Shown one piece after another: positions 24,410 through 32,566 of a stretch of 41,603 nucleotides of DNA. A program made the position numbers and the translations under genes. Within the stretch, counting starts at the first letter, position 1, and every line of letters begins with the position of its first letter. Source of the stretch: an uncultured Acidaminococcus sp. (GTDB lineage Bacteria > Bacillota > Negativicutes > Acidaminococcales > Acidaminococcaceae); the NCBI GenBank assembly GCA_900554515.1, contig USHN01000008.1, forward strand, positions 1 through 41,603, read 5' to 3'. The notes beneath the pieces are model-generated. The model worked only from the letters and a program-made list of their open reading frames with translations, ran no database searches and was not told where the DNA came from.

Positions 24410-24898
24410 TCAGCGCATATTGATAAACTGCAGGTCAATGCCAAAATCCTGGCCTTTTACCAGCTGGATTACAGCCTGTAGGTCATCTTTTTTCGGGCCG
24501 GAAACCCGGACCTGGTTATCCTGCTGGGTCGTAACCTTCAGCTTACTGGCTTTAATGGCGGCCGTGATTTTTTTGGCCGTATCTTTGTCTATACCTTGTT
24601 TTAATTTCACAGTTTGGCGTACGGTCCCTTTGGCAGCCGGTTCCACTTTCCCTGGTTCCAGGGCCCGGAGGGATAATCCTCTCTTAGCCATGCGCTGGCG
24701 CAGCATATCCAGAACGGCGCCCAGCTTGTATTCATCTTCTGCGGCTACTTTTAACCCCTCTTCTGTCTGTTCAATGGAGGCGGTGCTGCCCCGGAAATCA
24801 TACCGTTGGGAGATTTCCTTGCGGGTTTGGTTCAATGCATTATCCAGTTCCTGCATGTCCAATTGGGAAACAATGTCGAAAGAGCTGTTTTTTGCCAT
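24410..24898 (-). CDS. yajQ: YajQ family nucleotide-binding protein
   Basis: 162 residues, the normal length. Typical signatures are the opening SSFDIVSQLDMQELDNALNQ, RYDFRGS, LRQRMAKRGL, IKASKLKVTTQQDNQVRVSG, and the C-terminal DFGIDLQFINMR. YajQ proteins have two ferredoxin-like domains that bind nucleotides; some bind cyclic di-GMP and act as regulators, which cannot be told from this sequence. It lies 11 bp downstream of the DUF4127 gene on the same strand, so the two are probably co-transcribed, with a TGGTCTCCTTT-complement purine-rich ribosome binding site just upstream. Confidence 0.92.
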   Translation of the reverse strand: MAKNSSFDIVSQLDMQELDNALNQTRKEISQRYDFRGSTASIEQTEEGLKVAAEDEYKLGAVLDMLRQRMAKRGLSLRALEPGKVEPAAKGTVRQTVKLKQGIDKDTAKKITAAIKASKLKVTTQQDNQVRVSGPKKDDLQAVIQLVKGQDFGIDLQFINMR

Positions 24899-24909
24899 GT
24901 TGGTCTCCT

Positions 24910-26475
24910 TTACTTTACCTTTACATCCACTTCAAACATTCGGTTCCAGGGGAATTCCATAAAATAGGAAGTTCCTTTCAGGGTAGGTTCATCTGCCACA
25001 TATTGGTGCATCAGCCGGTTGGTGGCGCTTAAGATTTTGTTGTAGTATTTCCCCAAGTCATATTTTAGTTTAAAGTCTTCTTGCTCTATGAGCAGGCTGA
25101 TGCGGTACCGCACATTGGCTTGGTAGATCCAGTCGTCTAAAAGCCGGGTTTTCAGTAATCTTTCCCGTGCGGCAGGATCCTTTTTCATAGATTCGCTGAG
25201 GATGCCCTGACTGAGGGCAAAACCGATACTGTTGTCTGCTGTGTTCCAGCCGGAATAAGCAGTCAGGCCCAGCAGGGCTTTGGCATCGGTAAGTGCCAGC
25301 ATAAATCCATTGTCCGCACCGTTGGCGTAGGAAATATCCGCCAGTGCCACAGGTTTCTGTTTTTCCCATCCGGCGATAGCACGGGCAAAGGCCCGGTTGT
25401 TCTTACTGGGATAGGGAGCGTTGTTGTCAGACGTAGAATCTCTGCCCACGCCATCTTCCGATGTATTGACGGCAAGTACCAAATCTGCCTGGTTAAAATG
25501 GTTTGTTTCCTGGGAGCCGCTGGCAATAATCTGGTTGTGTACGGACTGCTCTGCTGTCTCGTCCGAATAGGGAGGCACTGTAGAGCCGCCTGCACCGGGG
25601 GCAAAAGTAGTATAAATCTTGGGCGTATCGCCCCGCAATTCATTAATGGCACGGGTAATCAAAAGCATACCGATCTGGTCCACACCCGGCAGGATCTGAA
25701 ACCGATTCTGGGTGATGCCGCTGCCTACATACTGCAGATGGCGGGCTTCCATATGGGTCTGGGATAAGGGCGCATCATCGTCCTTGCCAAGAGCCAGATA
25801 ATGAAAGATCCCATTTTGGCACAACCGGATCAGCCGTTTGTTGGTTTGGAAATTCATCAGCCGTCTGGTCCGCCAGTCTTGATAAATCTTGGCAGGAATC
25901 TGCGCCAAAAGCCGTTGCCGTTCCACAACTTCATTGTAGGTCAGGGAACCGTTCTGGTCTTCTTTGTCCTGCAGTTGGGAAAGTTTAAAAATGATGGGGC
26001 CATAGGTCTGATAATAATCCGGCTCCACTTTCCCAATGCTCTGCTGCGGCGTGCGCATTATAGTGCTGAAAGCGTAAATCTTAAGGCCGGGGTTGTCTTT
26101 TTTTAGTTTGACCAGGCGGTTTACTTTGTCTTTCAGGTACTTTTCCAGGTGGTGGTGTCGCCGGGAGGCTACCAGACCTCCATAATTCAGGCTGTCCGTG
26201 GATAGAATCGCGGCGTCCGCATGGGGAGCATTCTCCTCCAGCCATTTCCACAGGGCTTCGTTGTCTCCGCTGCCCCGGTGGTCGGACAAATCTTTTACCG
26301 GCGGTGTGGTGAGGGGATACCCGGCTGCCTTGGCCGTGTCCGCTGTATATTCCAGGCATACGGGCCGGTTGTCCAGCGGAACATACAAAATCTTGGGGCT
26401 TGCTTCTGCACTCCCTGTCAAAAAAGACAGGAGCAGAAAGCTCCCTAGTAATACTTTCTTCAATGGGTGTTGCAT
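24910..26475 (-). CDS. Exported DUF4127 family protein
   Basis: 521 residues from ATG 26475, chosen because AAGGAG lies 7 bp upstream and the protein then begins with a normal signal peptide (MQHPLKKVLLGSFLLLSFL..., cleavage near SAEA-S). The mature protein opens with ILYVPLDNRPVCLEY, the hallmark of the DUF4127 family, and continues with AILSTDSLNYGGLVASRRHH and the C-terminal FMEFPWNRMFEVDV. The family is restricted to a few anaerobic or spore-lineage bacteria, and its biochemical role is unknown. It is secreted or periplasmic. yajQ follows 11 bp downstream. Confidence 0.85.
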   Translation of the reverse strand: MQHPLKKVLLGSFLLLSFLTGSAEASPKILYVPLDNRPVCLEYTADTAKAAGYPLTTPPVKDLSDHRGSGDNEALWKWLEENAPHADAAILSTDSLNYGGLVASRRHHHLEKYLKDKVNRLVKLKKDNPGLKIYAFSTIMRTPQQSIGKVEPDYYQTYGPIIFKLSQLQDKEDQNGSLTYNEVVERQRLLAQIPAKIYQDWRTRRLMNFQTNKRLIRLCQNGIFHYLALGKDDDAPLSQTHMEARHLQYVGSGITQNRFQILPGVDQIGMLLITRAINELRGDTPKIYTTFAPGAGGSTVPPYSDETAEQSVHNQIIASGSQETNHFNQADLVLAVNTSEDGVGRDSTSDNNAPYPSKNNRAFARAIAGWEKQKPVALADISYANGADNGFMLALTDAKALLGLTAYSGWNTADNSIGFALSQGILSESMKKDPAARERLLKTRLLDDWIYQANVRYRISLLIEQEDFKLKYDLGKYYNKILSATNRLMHQYVADEPTLKGTSYFMEFPWNRMFEVDVKVK

Positions 26476-26522
26476 GGAACATCTCCTTGCTACATAGATA
26501 CACAATTTATAATGACCTGTAA

Positions 26523-26528
26523 ATTATA
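26523..26528 (-). promoter_or_regulatory. Extended -10 promoter for the DUF4127-yajQ operon
   Basis: Minus-strand TGGTATAAT: a perfect -10 with the TG extension, about 47 bp before the start codon. It lies downstream (in minus-strand sense) of the hairpin at 26610-26674, so that hairpin is not part of this leader. Confidence 0.6.
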
Positions 26529-26593
26529 CCATTAAAATACCCATCTTGCCAGACTGTTGGGTCAAAGAGATAAGGCAATAAGAGAGGAACCTT

Positions 26594-26674
26594 CCACGGG
26601 CAACAAAAAAATCACCGACTGGTACTCGGTGAAAGGGGTGCAATTCCCCGTGGCCGAATACCAAGCCAGTGATT
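26594..26674 (-). other. Long orphan hairpin with minus-strand T-tract
   Basis: 26610-26629 pairs with 26654-26674 over about 20 bp with one bulge and a few G-U pairs (counted on the minus strand). An inner GGGG/CCCC (26635-26638 / 26646-26649) caps it. On the minus strand the stem is followed by TTTTTTT, like a terminator, but no minus-strand gene lies to its right. In addition CCACGGG (26594-26600) is complementary to CCCGTGG in the loop (26647-26653), allowing an alternative fold or pseudoknot. Confidence 0.6.
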
Positions 26675-26734
26675 GATTTGGCTACAGTGTACCAAATGAA
26701 AATGATTTAGTCAAGCTGGGAACTGAAAATAAGA

Positions 26735-26764
26735 TTGACGACTCTATAACTTTAAAGGTATAAT
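26735..26764 (+). promoter_or_regulatory. Promoter of the toxin-antitoxin operon
   Basis: TTGACG (26735-26740), 18-bp spacer, TATAAT (26759-26764). It gives a short leader of about 20 nt with AGGAGG at 26775-26780. Confidence 0.7.
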
Positions 26765-26789
26765 TAGTACAAATAGGAGGACAGCGACC

Positions 26790-27152
26790 TTGCACAATAT
26801 ATACTTTTACAAAGACAAGAACGGCAAAGAACCAGTCATTGAATACATGGCAAAACTGGCACGCAAAAAAGATAAAGACAGCCGGATCAAGTTAAACAAG
26901 ATCAATGATTACATTGAAATGCTGCATTGCTACGGAACACAAGCAGGGGAGCCATATATAAAACATCTTGACGGAGCAATATGGGAGCTTAGACCGCTAC
27001 GGGATCGAATCCTATTTGTAGGATGGGTAAATGGCAGCTATGTTTTACTTCATCACTTCATGAAGAAAACGCAAAAAACGCCAGCAAGGGAAATAGAAAA
27101 GGCAAAGCGGGAAATGGAAGATCTGATAGAAAGGAGCTCAAAGAATGAATAA
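26790..27152 (+). CDS. higB: HigB/RelE-superfamily toxin (phage Gp49-like)
   Basis: A 120-residue protein with the Gp49-like/HigB pattern of the RelE superfamily: YFYKDKNGKEPVIEYM at the N-terminus, a central helical pair, and the beta-sheet core IWELRPLRDRILFVGWVNGSYVLLHHFMKKTQKTP followed by REIEKAKREM (quoted across residues 68-112). Such toxins are ribosome-dependent mRNA interferases. Translation starts at TTG 26790, 9 bp after AGGAGG; a weak start codon would keep toxin levels low. The antitoxin gene overlaps it by 8 bp downstream, the toxin-first order of HigBA systems. Base composition is visibly more AT-rich than the flanking genes, suggesting acquisition. Confidence 0.85.
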   Translation: MHNIYFYKDKNGKEPVIEYMAKLARKKDKDSRIKLNKINDYIEMLHCYGTQAGEPYIKHLDGAIWELRPLRDRILFVGWVNGSYVLLHHFMKKTQKTPAREIEKAKREMEDLIERSSKNE

Positions 27153-27453
27153 ACTAGAAGCGAAAAAAAGTAATTCTGCCATTGGCAGGAGTTGGGAAGA
27201 AGTGAGAAAAGAATTATTTACACCGGAAGAAATAGCAGAAAGCGATCTTAGAGTTTCCTTAATAGGTGAACTCATTAAAGCACGACAGGAAAAGGGGATT
27301 ACGCAAAAGAAGCTGGAAGAACTGAGCGGGGTAAGGCAGCCCGTCATCGCACGGATGGAAAGCGGCGTTACTAGCCCACAGATAAGGACGTTGTTAAAAG
27401 TATTGGCTCCCCTAGGTAAAACGCTTGCCATTGTGCCAATCGGTAATCATTGA
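27145..27453 (+). CDS. higA: HigA-type antitoxin, XRE-family HTH protein
   Basis: A 102-residue protein with a single XRE/Cro-type helix-turn-helix (LIKARQEKGITQKKLEELSG, then VRQPVIARMESGVTSPQIRTL, about residues 50-90). Its N-terminal 45 residues (SWEEVRKELFTPEEIAESDLRV) match the toxin-binding extension seen in HigA proteins partnered with Gp49-like toxins. Its ATG at 27145 overlaps the toxin stop, with AAAGGAG about 8 bp upstream. It should neutralise the toxin and repress the operon promoter at 26735-26764. Confidence 0.85.
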   Translation: MNKLEAKKSNSAIGRSWEEVRKELFTPEEIAESDLRVSLIGELIKARQEKGITQKKLEELSGVRQPVIARMESGVTSPQIRTLLKVLAPLGKTLAIVPIGNH

Positions 27454-27522
27454 CCAGCGTAAAGTCAGGGGATTTTTGGATGTATGGTAAAAAAGGGTTC
27501 TTTGTCAAAAGCTGAGAAGCAC

Positions 27523-27647
27523 CTTAAATTCATCTATTTCTAGTGGACATGAGGCAATATGCTTCATGTCCATTTTGTATGATAATATGGGGCCTTGTGA
27601 GGCAGAATGTCCACAAGCCCCATATTCATTATGGGAATGAATTTAAG
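27523..27647. repeat. Structured 125-bp element after the toxin-antitoxin pair
   Basis: An outer perfect 11-bp inverted repeat, CTTAAATTCAT (27523-27533) / ATGAATTTAAG (27637-27647), encloses three hairpins. They are 27544-27555/27561-27572 (12 bp, one G-U), 27584-27599/27612-27626 (10 bp plus 5 bp with a one-base bulge) and 27625-27630/27636-27641 (6 bp, overlapping the outer repeat). The first hairpin is followed by TTTTGT and could terminate higBA. The remainder is not explained by termination. A small mobile (MITE-like) element or a multibranched RNA are options. Confidence 0.6.
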
Positions 27648-27685
27648 CAAGCTAAAATCTGAAAACGAACGGATTTTTGCAAATG

Positions 27686-27694
27686 TGATATAAT
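27686..27694 (+). promoter_or_regulatory. Extended -10 promoter of uvrBAC
   Basis: TGATATAAT: a TG extension plus TATAAT (27689-27694), with no good -35. The leader is about 63 nt. No GAAC-N4-GTTC LexA box is visible nearby. Confidence 0.55.
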
Positions 27695-27763
27695 GGAAGA
27701 CATCCGACATGGATTACAAACGCAAGTAGTCAATCCCAGAAGGGATTGCATAAGGAGAACGTA

Positions 27764-29749
27764 ATGAAATTTACCATACATGCCCCTTTTGCCCCGGCGG
27801 GGGACCAGCCGGAAGCCATTGATAAGCTGGCTAAAGGTGTGGAAAACGGATTGCATACACAAGTACTGCTGGGGGCCACGGGAACGGGAAAAACCTATAC
27901 CATTGCCCAGGTGATTCAAAAAGTACAGAAGCCAACCCTGGTGATTGCTCACAATAAAACCCTGGCGGCGCAGCTGTGCAGTGAGTTTAAAGAATTTTTC
28001 CCGGAAAACGCAGTGGAATACTTTGTGTCCTATTACGACTATTACCAGCCGGAAGCCTATATCCCGGCTACGGATACGTATATAGAAAAAGATTCTTCTA
28101 TTAACGATGAAATTGATAAACTGCGCCACTCTGCCACCAGTGCCCTCTTTGAGCGGCGGGACGTGATTGTGGTGGCTTCTGTGTCCTGCATTTATGGCCT
28201 GGGTGCTCCTAAGGATTATTATGACAGCGTGCTGAGCCTGCGGGTGGGGCAGCAGGTAGACCGGGACGCTATTTTGGAAAAACTGGTAAAAAATCGCTAC
28301 AGCCGGAATGATCTGGTGCTGGAGCGGGGCAGTTTCCGAGTCCGGGGGGACGTCATTGAAGTTATTCCCTCCAGCTACGGAGAACACGGGATTCGTATTG
28401 AACTCTTTGGGGACGAAGTGGACAGCATCACGGAAATAGATGCCTTAAACGGAGATGTGGTGGATCGCCGCAGCCACGTGGCCATTTTCCCTGCCAGCCA
28501 TTATGTGACCAGTGACGAAAATATGGAACGGGCCCGGAAAGATATTCGGCAGGAACTAAACGAGCGGTTGAAAGAATTGCATAGCGAGAATAAACTTTTG
28601 GAAGCTCAGCGGTTGGAACAACGGACCAATTACGACCTGGAAATGATGCAGGAACTGGGCTATTGCAGCGGCATTGAAAATTATTCTCGGCATCTTACCG
28701 GACGCAAACCGGGAGAGCCGCCATTTACCCTGGTGGACTATTTTCCCAAGGATTTCCTGACTGTCATTGATGAAAGTCACGTGACGCTGCCCCAGTTGCG
28801 TGCCATGTACGCCGGCGACCGGAGCCGGAAAGAGCAGCTGGTAAAATATGGGTTCCGGCTGCCCTCAGCCCTTGATAACCGGCCCCTTACATTTGACGAA
28901 TTTCAAAAAGCACGGGGACAGGCGATTTACGTATCTGCCACACCTGGCCCCTACGAAATGGAAACCGAGGACCAGGTGGTAGAGCAGATTATTCGTCCCA
29001 CAGGGTTGTTAGATCCCGTCATTGAAGTGCGGCCTATTACCGGACAGATTGATGACCTTCTGGGGGAAATTCATAAAATTACCGGGCAAAAAGAACGGGT
29101 GCTGGTAACGACTCTTACGAAAAAAATGGCGGAAGACTTAACAGAGTATTTGGCAACCAGCGGTGTACGGGTCCGCTATCTGCATTCGGATATTGCTACC
29201 ATTGAGCGGGCGGAGATTATTCACGATCTGCGGGCAGGAAAATTTGACGTGCTGGTAGGGATTAACTTGCTGCGGGAAGGGCTGGATATGCCGGAAGTCT
29301 CTTTGATTGCCATTTTGGATGCGGATAAAGAAGGCTTTTTGCGCAGTGATACCGCCATGATCCAGACCATAGGACGGGCGGCCCGGAACGAGCATGGACG
29401 GGTCATTATGTATGCGGACCGGATTGCCGGATCCATGGAACGGGCTATTAGCGAAACCAATCGGAGACGGCACAAGCAACAAGCGTACAATGAACAGCAT
29501 GGTATTATACCAAAAACCATCCAGAAAAAAGTGGTGGATCTGATTAAGCTGACCAAAATTGCGGAAGACAATGAAAATGCCGCATACGATAAGAAAAAAG
29601 CAAGGAAACTGACCGGAAAATCCCTGGATAAACAGATTAAATCTCTGGAAAAGAAAATGCGGGAAGCCGCCAAGGAACTGGATTTTGAACTGGCTGCAGA
29701 GATCCGGGACCAGATCATCCTGCTTAAAGGAGAAAAACGAAAATCATGA
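27764..29749 (+). CDS. uvrB: Excinuclease ABC subunit B
   Basis: A 661-residue nucleotide-excision-repair helicase that receives damaged DNA from UvrA and recruits UvrC. Helicase motif I GATGTGKT lies near residue 40. The beta-hairpin region VSYYDYYQPEAYIP inserts between DNA strands. DESH (motif II, VIDESHVTLPQ), motif V/VI (GINLLREGLDMPEVSL, QTIGRAARN) and the C-terminal UVR motif that contacts UvrC (LDFELAAEIRDQI) are all present. ATG 27764 has AAGGAG 6 bp upstream. Its stop overlaps the uvrA start (ATGA), so the two are translationally coupled. Confidence 0.97.
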   Translation: MKFTIHAPFAPAGDQPEAIDKLAKGVENGLHTQVLLGATGTGKTYTIAQVIQKVQKPTLVIAHNKTLAAQLCSEFKEFFPENAVEYFVSYYDYYQPEAYIPATDTYIEKDSSINDEIDKLRHSATSALFERRDVIVVASVSCIYGLGAPKDYYDSVLSLRVGQQVDRDAILEKLVKNRYSRNDLVLERGSFRVRGDVIEVIPSSYGEHGIRIELFGDEVDSITEIDALNGDVVDRRSHVAIFPASHYVTSDENMERARKDIRQELNERLKELHSENKLLEAQRLEQRTNYDLEMMQELGYCSGIENYSRHLTGRKPGEPPFTLVDYFPKDFLTVIDESHVTLPQLRAMYAGDRSRKEQLVKYGFRLPSALDNRPLTFDEFQKARGQAIYVSATPGPYEMETEDQVVEQIIRPTGLLDPVIEVRPITGQIDDLLGEIHKITGQKERVLVTTLTKKMAEDLTEYLATSGVRVRYLHSDIATIERAEIIHDLRAGKFDVLVGINLLREGLDMPEVSLIAILDADKEGFLRSDTAMIQTIGRAARNEHGRVIMYADRIAGSMERAISETNRRRHKQQAYNEQHGIIPKTIQKKVVDLIKLTKIAEDNENAAYDKKKARKLTGKSLDKQIKSLEKKMREAAKELDFELAAEIRDQIILLKGEKRKS

Positions 29750-32562
29750 GTGAGGACGCAATTGTCATACAAGGGGCGCGGCAGCACAATCTGAAGAATA
29801 TATCATTAAAAATTCCCCGCAACAAGCTGGTAGTCATTACTGGCTTATCTGGCAGCGGCAAATCGTCTTTGGCCTTTGATACGATTTATGCCGAAGGGCA
29901 GCGCCGCTATGTGGAGAGCTTGTCTGCGTACGCCCGGCAATTTTTGGGACAGATGGATAAACCGGACGTAGATTATATCGGAGGATTATCCCCGGCAATT
30001 TCCATTGACCAAAAGACCACCAGCCGCAATCCCCGGTCTACTGTGGGAACGGTAACAGAGATTTATGATTACCTGCGGCTGCTCTTTGCACGGATCGGGG
30101 TGCCCCACTGTCCTAAATGCGGCAAAGTCATTGAACGGCAAAACCCCCAGCAGATTGCGGATAAGGTGTTGGAACTGCCAGAGGGCACAAAGTTTATGAT
30201 TCTGGCACCTGTGATCTGGGGGCGGAAAGGGGAACACAAAAACATTTTGGAAAACATCCGCCGCCAAGGTTATATGCGGGTGAAAGTGGATAACCAGCTG
30301 TATACGCTGGATGAAGAGATTGTACTGGATAAAAAGAAAAAGCATTTTATTTCTGTGGTGGTGGACCGACTGGTGAGCCGTCCCAACCTGGGCAGCCGTC
30401 TCACCGACTCTCTGGAAACTGCCTTGCAATTGGGCAATGGGACTGTGTCCATTGAGGTGATTGGCGGGGCAACGCAGGTCTACAGCGAAAAATTTGCCTG
30501 CCCAGACTGCGGCATCAGTCTGCCGGAAATTGAACCCCGGTTATTTTCCTTCAATGCTCCCTATGGGGCTTGTCCTGACTGTATGGGGCTGGGGCAGCAT
30601 ATGGAATTTGATCCGGATCTTATCATCCCGGATAAGAGCAAACCCTTTGACGAAGGGGCCATTGCTGCTGTAAGCTCCAATGTAAAAAGTTATTTTCTTT
30701 GCCAACTGGCCAGTGTTTTAAAAAGCCGGGGATTTACCCTGAAAAACTGTTGGAAGGATTTGCCTAAGAAATTCCAGAAGCAACTGCTGGATGGCATCCC
30801 TGACGAAGTTTTTACCTTTTCCTACGAAAATCTCATGGGAGAAACCAACGAACACCACACGGTGTTTGAAGGGATTATAGCAGTATTGAAACGGCGTTTA
30901 AAGGAAGCTATGAGCGAAAGCCAGCGGCTGGATTATGAGAGCTTTATGACAGCCATTGAATGTACCACATGCCACGGGGCCCGTCTCCGCCCGGAAGTGT
31001 TGGGTATCACCGTGGACGGAAAAAATATCCGGGAAGTGTGTGATCTGCCGGTGCGGGAATGTCTGGCGTTTTTTACCAATATCCATTTGTCGGACCGGGA
31101 TGCTTTTATTGCCCAGCAGATTTTAAAGGAGATCCGGGCCCGGCTGCAATTTTTGAACAATGTGGGATTGGACTACCTGACCTTAAACCGGGCAGCTGCT
31201 ACGTTATCCGGCGGAGAAGCCCAGCGGATCCGTCTGGCTACACAGATTGGTTCCGGCCTGGTAGGCGTTTTGTACATTTTAGACGAACCCAGTATCGGAC
31301 TGCACCAGCGGGATAATGACAAACTTTTGGCGACGCTGAAAAATCTCCGGGATATGGGCAATACCCTGCTTGTGGTGGAACACGACGAGGATACCATGCG
31401 CACGGCGGACCAGATCATTGATATCGGACCGGGTGCCGGGGAAAATGGCGGCTATGTAGTGGCCCAAGGGACAGCTGAGGAAATCAGCAAAGTCCCGGAG
31501 TCTATTACCGGCCAGTATCTTAGCGGTGCCAAATCCATCCCTGTACCGGAAATACGGCGTAAAGGAACCGGGAAATTTCTGACTGTAAAAGGGGCCAGCG
31601 CCAATAATTTAAAAAATATTGACGTTAAATTCCCGCTGGGGACTCTGACCGTGGTCACCGGCGTCAGCGGCAGCGGGAAAAGCACACTGGTGAACGATAT
31701 TTTGTATAAAGCTTTGTCGAAAAAATTGATGGGAAGCCGGGAGCGTCCTTTGGCCCATGAGAAAATCCTGGGCATGCAGAACGTGGACAAGGTGATCAAT
31801 ATTGACCAGAGTCCCATCGGACGCACGCCCCGTTCCAATCCTGCCACCTATACCGGGGTTTTTGATCTTATCCGGCAGCTTTTTGCTACCACCAACGATG
31901 CCAAAATGCGGGGATACAAACCGGGCCGGTTTAGCTTTAATGTAAAAGGGGGTCGGTGTGAGGCATGCCACGGGGATGGGATGCTGAAAATTGAAATGAA
32001 TTTCCTTCCCGATGTATATGTCCCCTGTGAAGTCTGCCACGGATCCCGGTATAATCGGGATACCCTGGAAGTGCGGTACAAAGGAAAAAATATTGCAGAC
32101 GTACTGGATATGACGGTCAGCGAAGCCTGTCAATATTTCAGCAACCAGCAGCGGATTTTGAAAAAACTGCAGGTGCTGGAAGATGTGGGGCTGGGATATA
32201 TTCGTCTGGGACAGGCAGCGACCACGTTATCCGGGGGAGAAGCCCAACGGGTTAATCTGGCTACCGAACTTTCCAAGGTCAATACCGGCAAGACGGTGTA
32301 TATCCTGGATGAGCCCACAACGGGTCTGCACATGGCAGACGTGCATAAACTGCTGGAAGTCTTGCAGCGCCTGGTAGAAGCGGGGAGCACGGTGATTGTC
32401 ATTGAGCATAATCTGGACGTGATCAAAAGTGCGGACTATTTGATCGACCTGGGCCCTGAAGGCGGCGATCGGGGCGGGACGGTGGTGGCTACCGGCACGC
32501 CGGAGAAAGTGGCGAAAAATCCAGCTTCCTATACCGGGCAGTATGTGAAGAAGGTACTGTAG
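29746..32562 (+). CDS. uvrA: Excinuclease ABC subunit A
   Basis: A 938-residue damage-recognition ATPase, full length. Two ABC modules are present: Walker A GLSGSGKSSL near residue 32 and GVSGSGKSTL near residue 640, each with its LSGGEAQR signature and LDEPS/LDEPT Walker B. Two zinc fingers of the CxxC...CxxC kind are visible (CPDCGIS...CPDCMGLG, and CEACHGDG...CEVCHGSR). UvrA2 scans for lesions and loads UvrB. It overlaps uvrB by 4 bp and is followed by uvrC after 4 bp. Nothing is missing or frameshifted. Confidence 0.97.
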   Translation: MSEDAIVIQGARQHNLKNISLKIPRNKLVVITGLSGSGKSSLAFDTIYAEGQRRYVESLSAYARQFLGQMDKPDVDYIGGLSPAISIDQKTTSRNPRSTVGTVTEIYDYLRLLFARIGVPHCPKCGKVIERQNPQQIADKVLELPEGTKFMILAPVIWGRKGEHKNILENIRRQGYMRVKVDNQLYTLDEEIVLDKKKKHFISVVVDRLVSRPNLGSRLTDSLETALQLGNGTVSIEVIGGATQVYSEKFACPDCGISLPEIEPRLFSFNAPYGACPDCMGLGQHMEFDPDLIIPDKSKPFDEGAIAAVSSNVKSYFLCQLASVLKSRGFTLKNCWKDLPKKFQKQLLDGIPDEVFTFSYENLMGETNEHHTVFEGIIAVLKRRLKEAMSESQRLDYESFMTAIECTTCHGARLRPEVLGITVDGKNIREVCDLPVRECLAFFTNIHLSDRDAFIAQQILKEIRARLQFLNNVGLDYLTLNRAAATLSGGEAQRIRLATQIGSGLVGVLYILDEPSIGLHQRDNDKLLATLKNLRDMGNTLLVVEHDEDTMRTADQIIDIGPGAGENGGYVVAQGTAEEISKVPESITGQYLSGAKSIPVPEIRRKGTGKFLTVKGASANNLKNIDVKFPLGTLTVVTGVSGSGKSTLVNDILYKALSKKLMGSRERPLAHEKILGMQNVDKVINIDQSPIGRTPRSNPATYTGVFDLIRQLFATTNDAKMRGYKPGRFSFNVKGGRCEACHGDGMLKIEMNFLPDVYVPCEVCHGSRYNRDTLEVRYKGKNIADVLDMTVSEACQYFSNQQRILKKLQVLEDVGLGYIRLGQAATTLSGGEAQRVNLATELSKVNTGKTVYILDEPTTGLHMADVHKLLEVLQRLVEAGSTVIVIEHNLDVIKSADYLIDLGPEGGDRGGTVVATGTPEKVAKNPASYTGQYVKKVL

Positions 32563-32566
32563 GATC

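Noticed and set aside
26610..26674. Possible cobalamin riboswitch (GGTGCAATTCCCC followed by GCCAGTGA)
   Set aside because: It resembles part of the B12 core, but the upstream GGGAA-type segment is missing, the B12 box differs, and the whole region folds into one long hairpin instead.
27664..27690. Possible LexA/SOS box before uvrB (GAAC seen near 27667)
   Set aside because: No matching GTTC at the correct spacing; the Bacillota consensus GAAC-N4-GTTC is not met.
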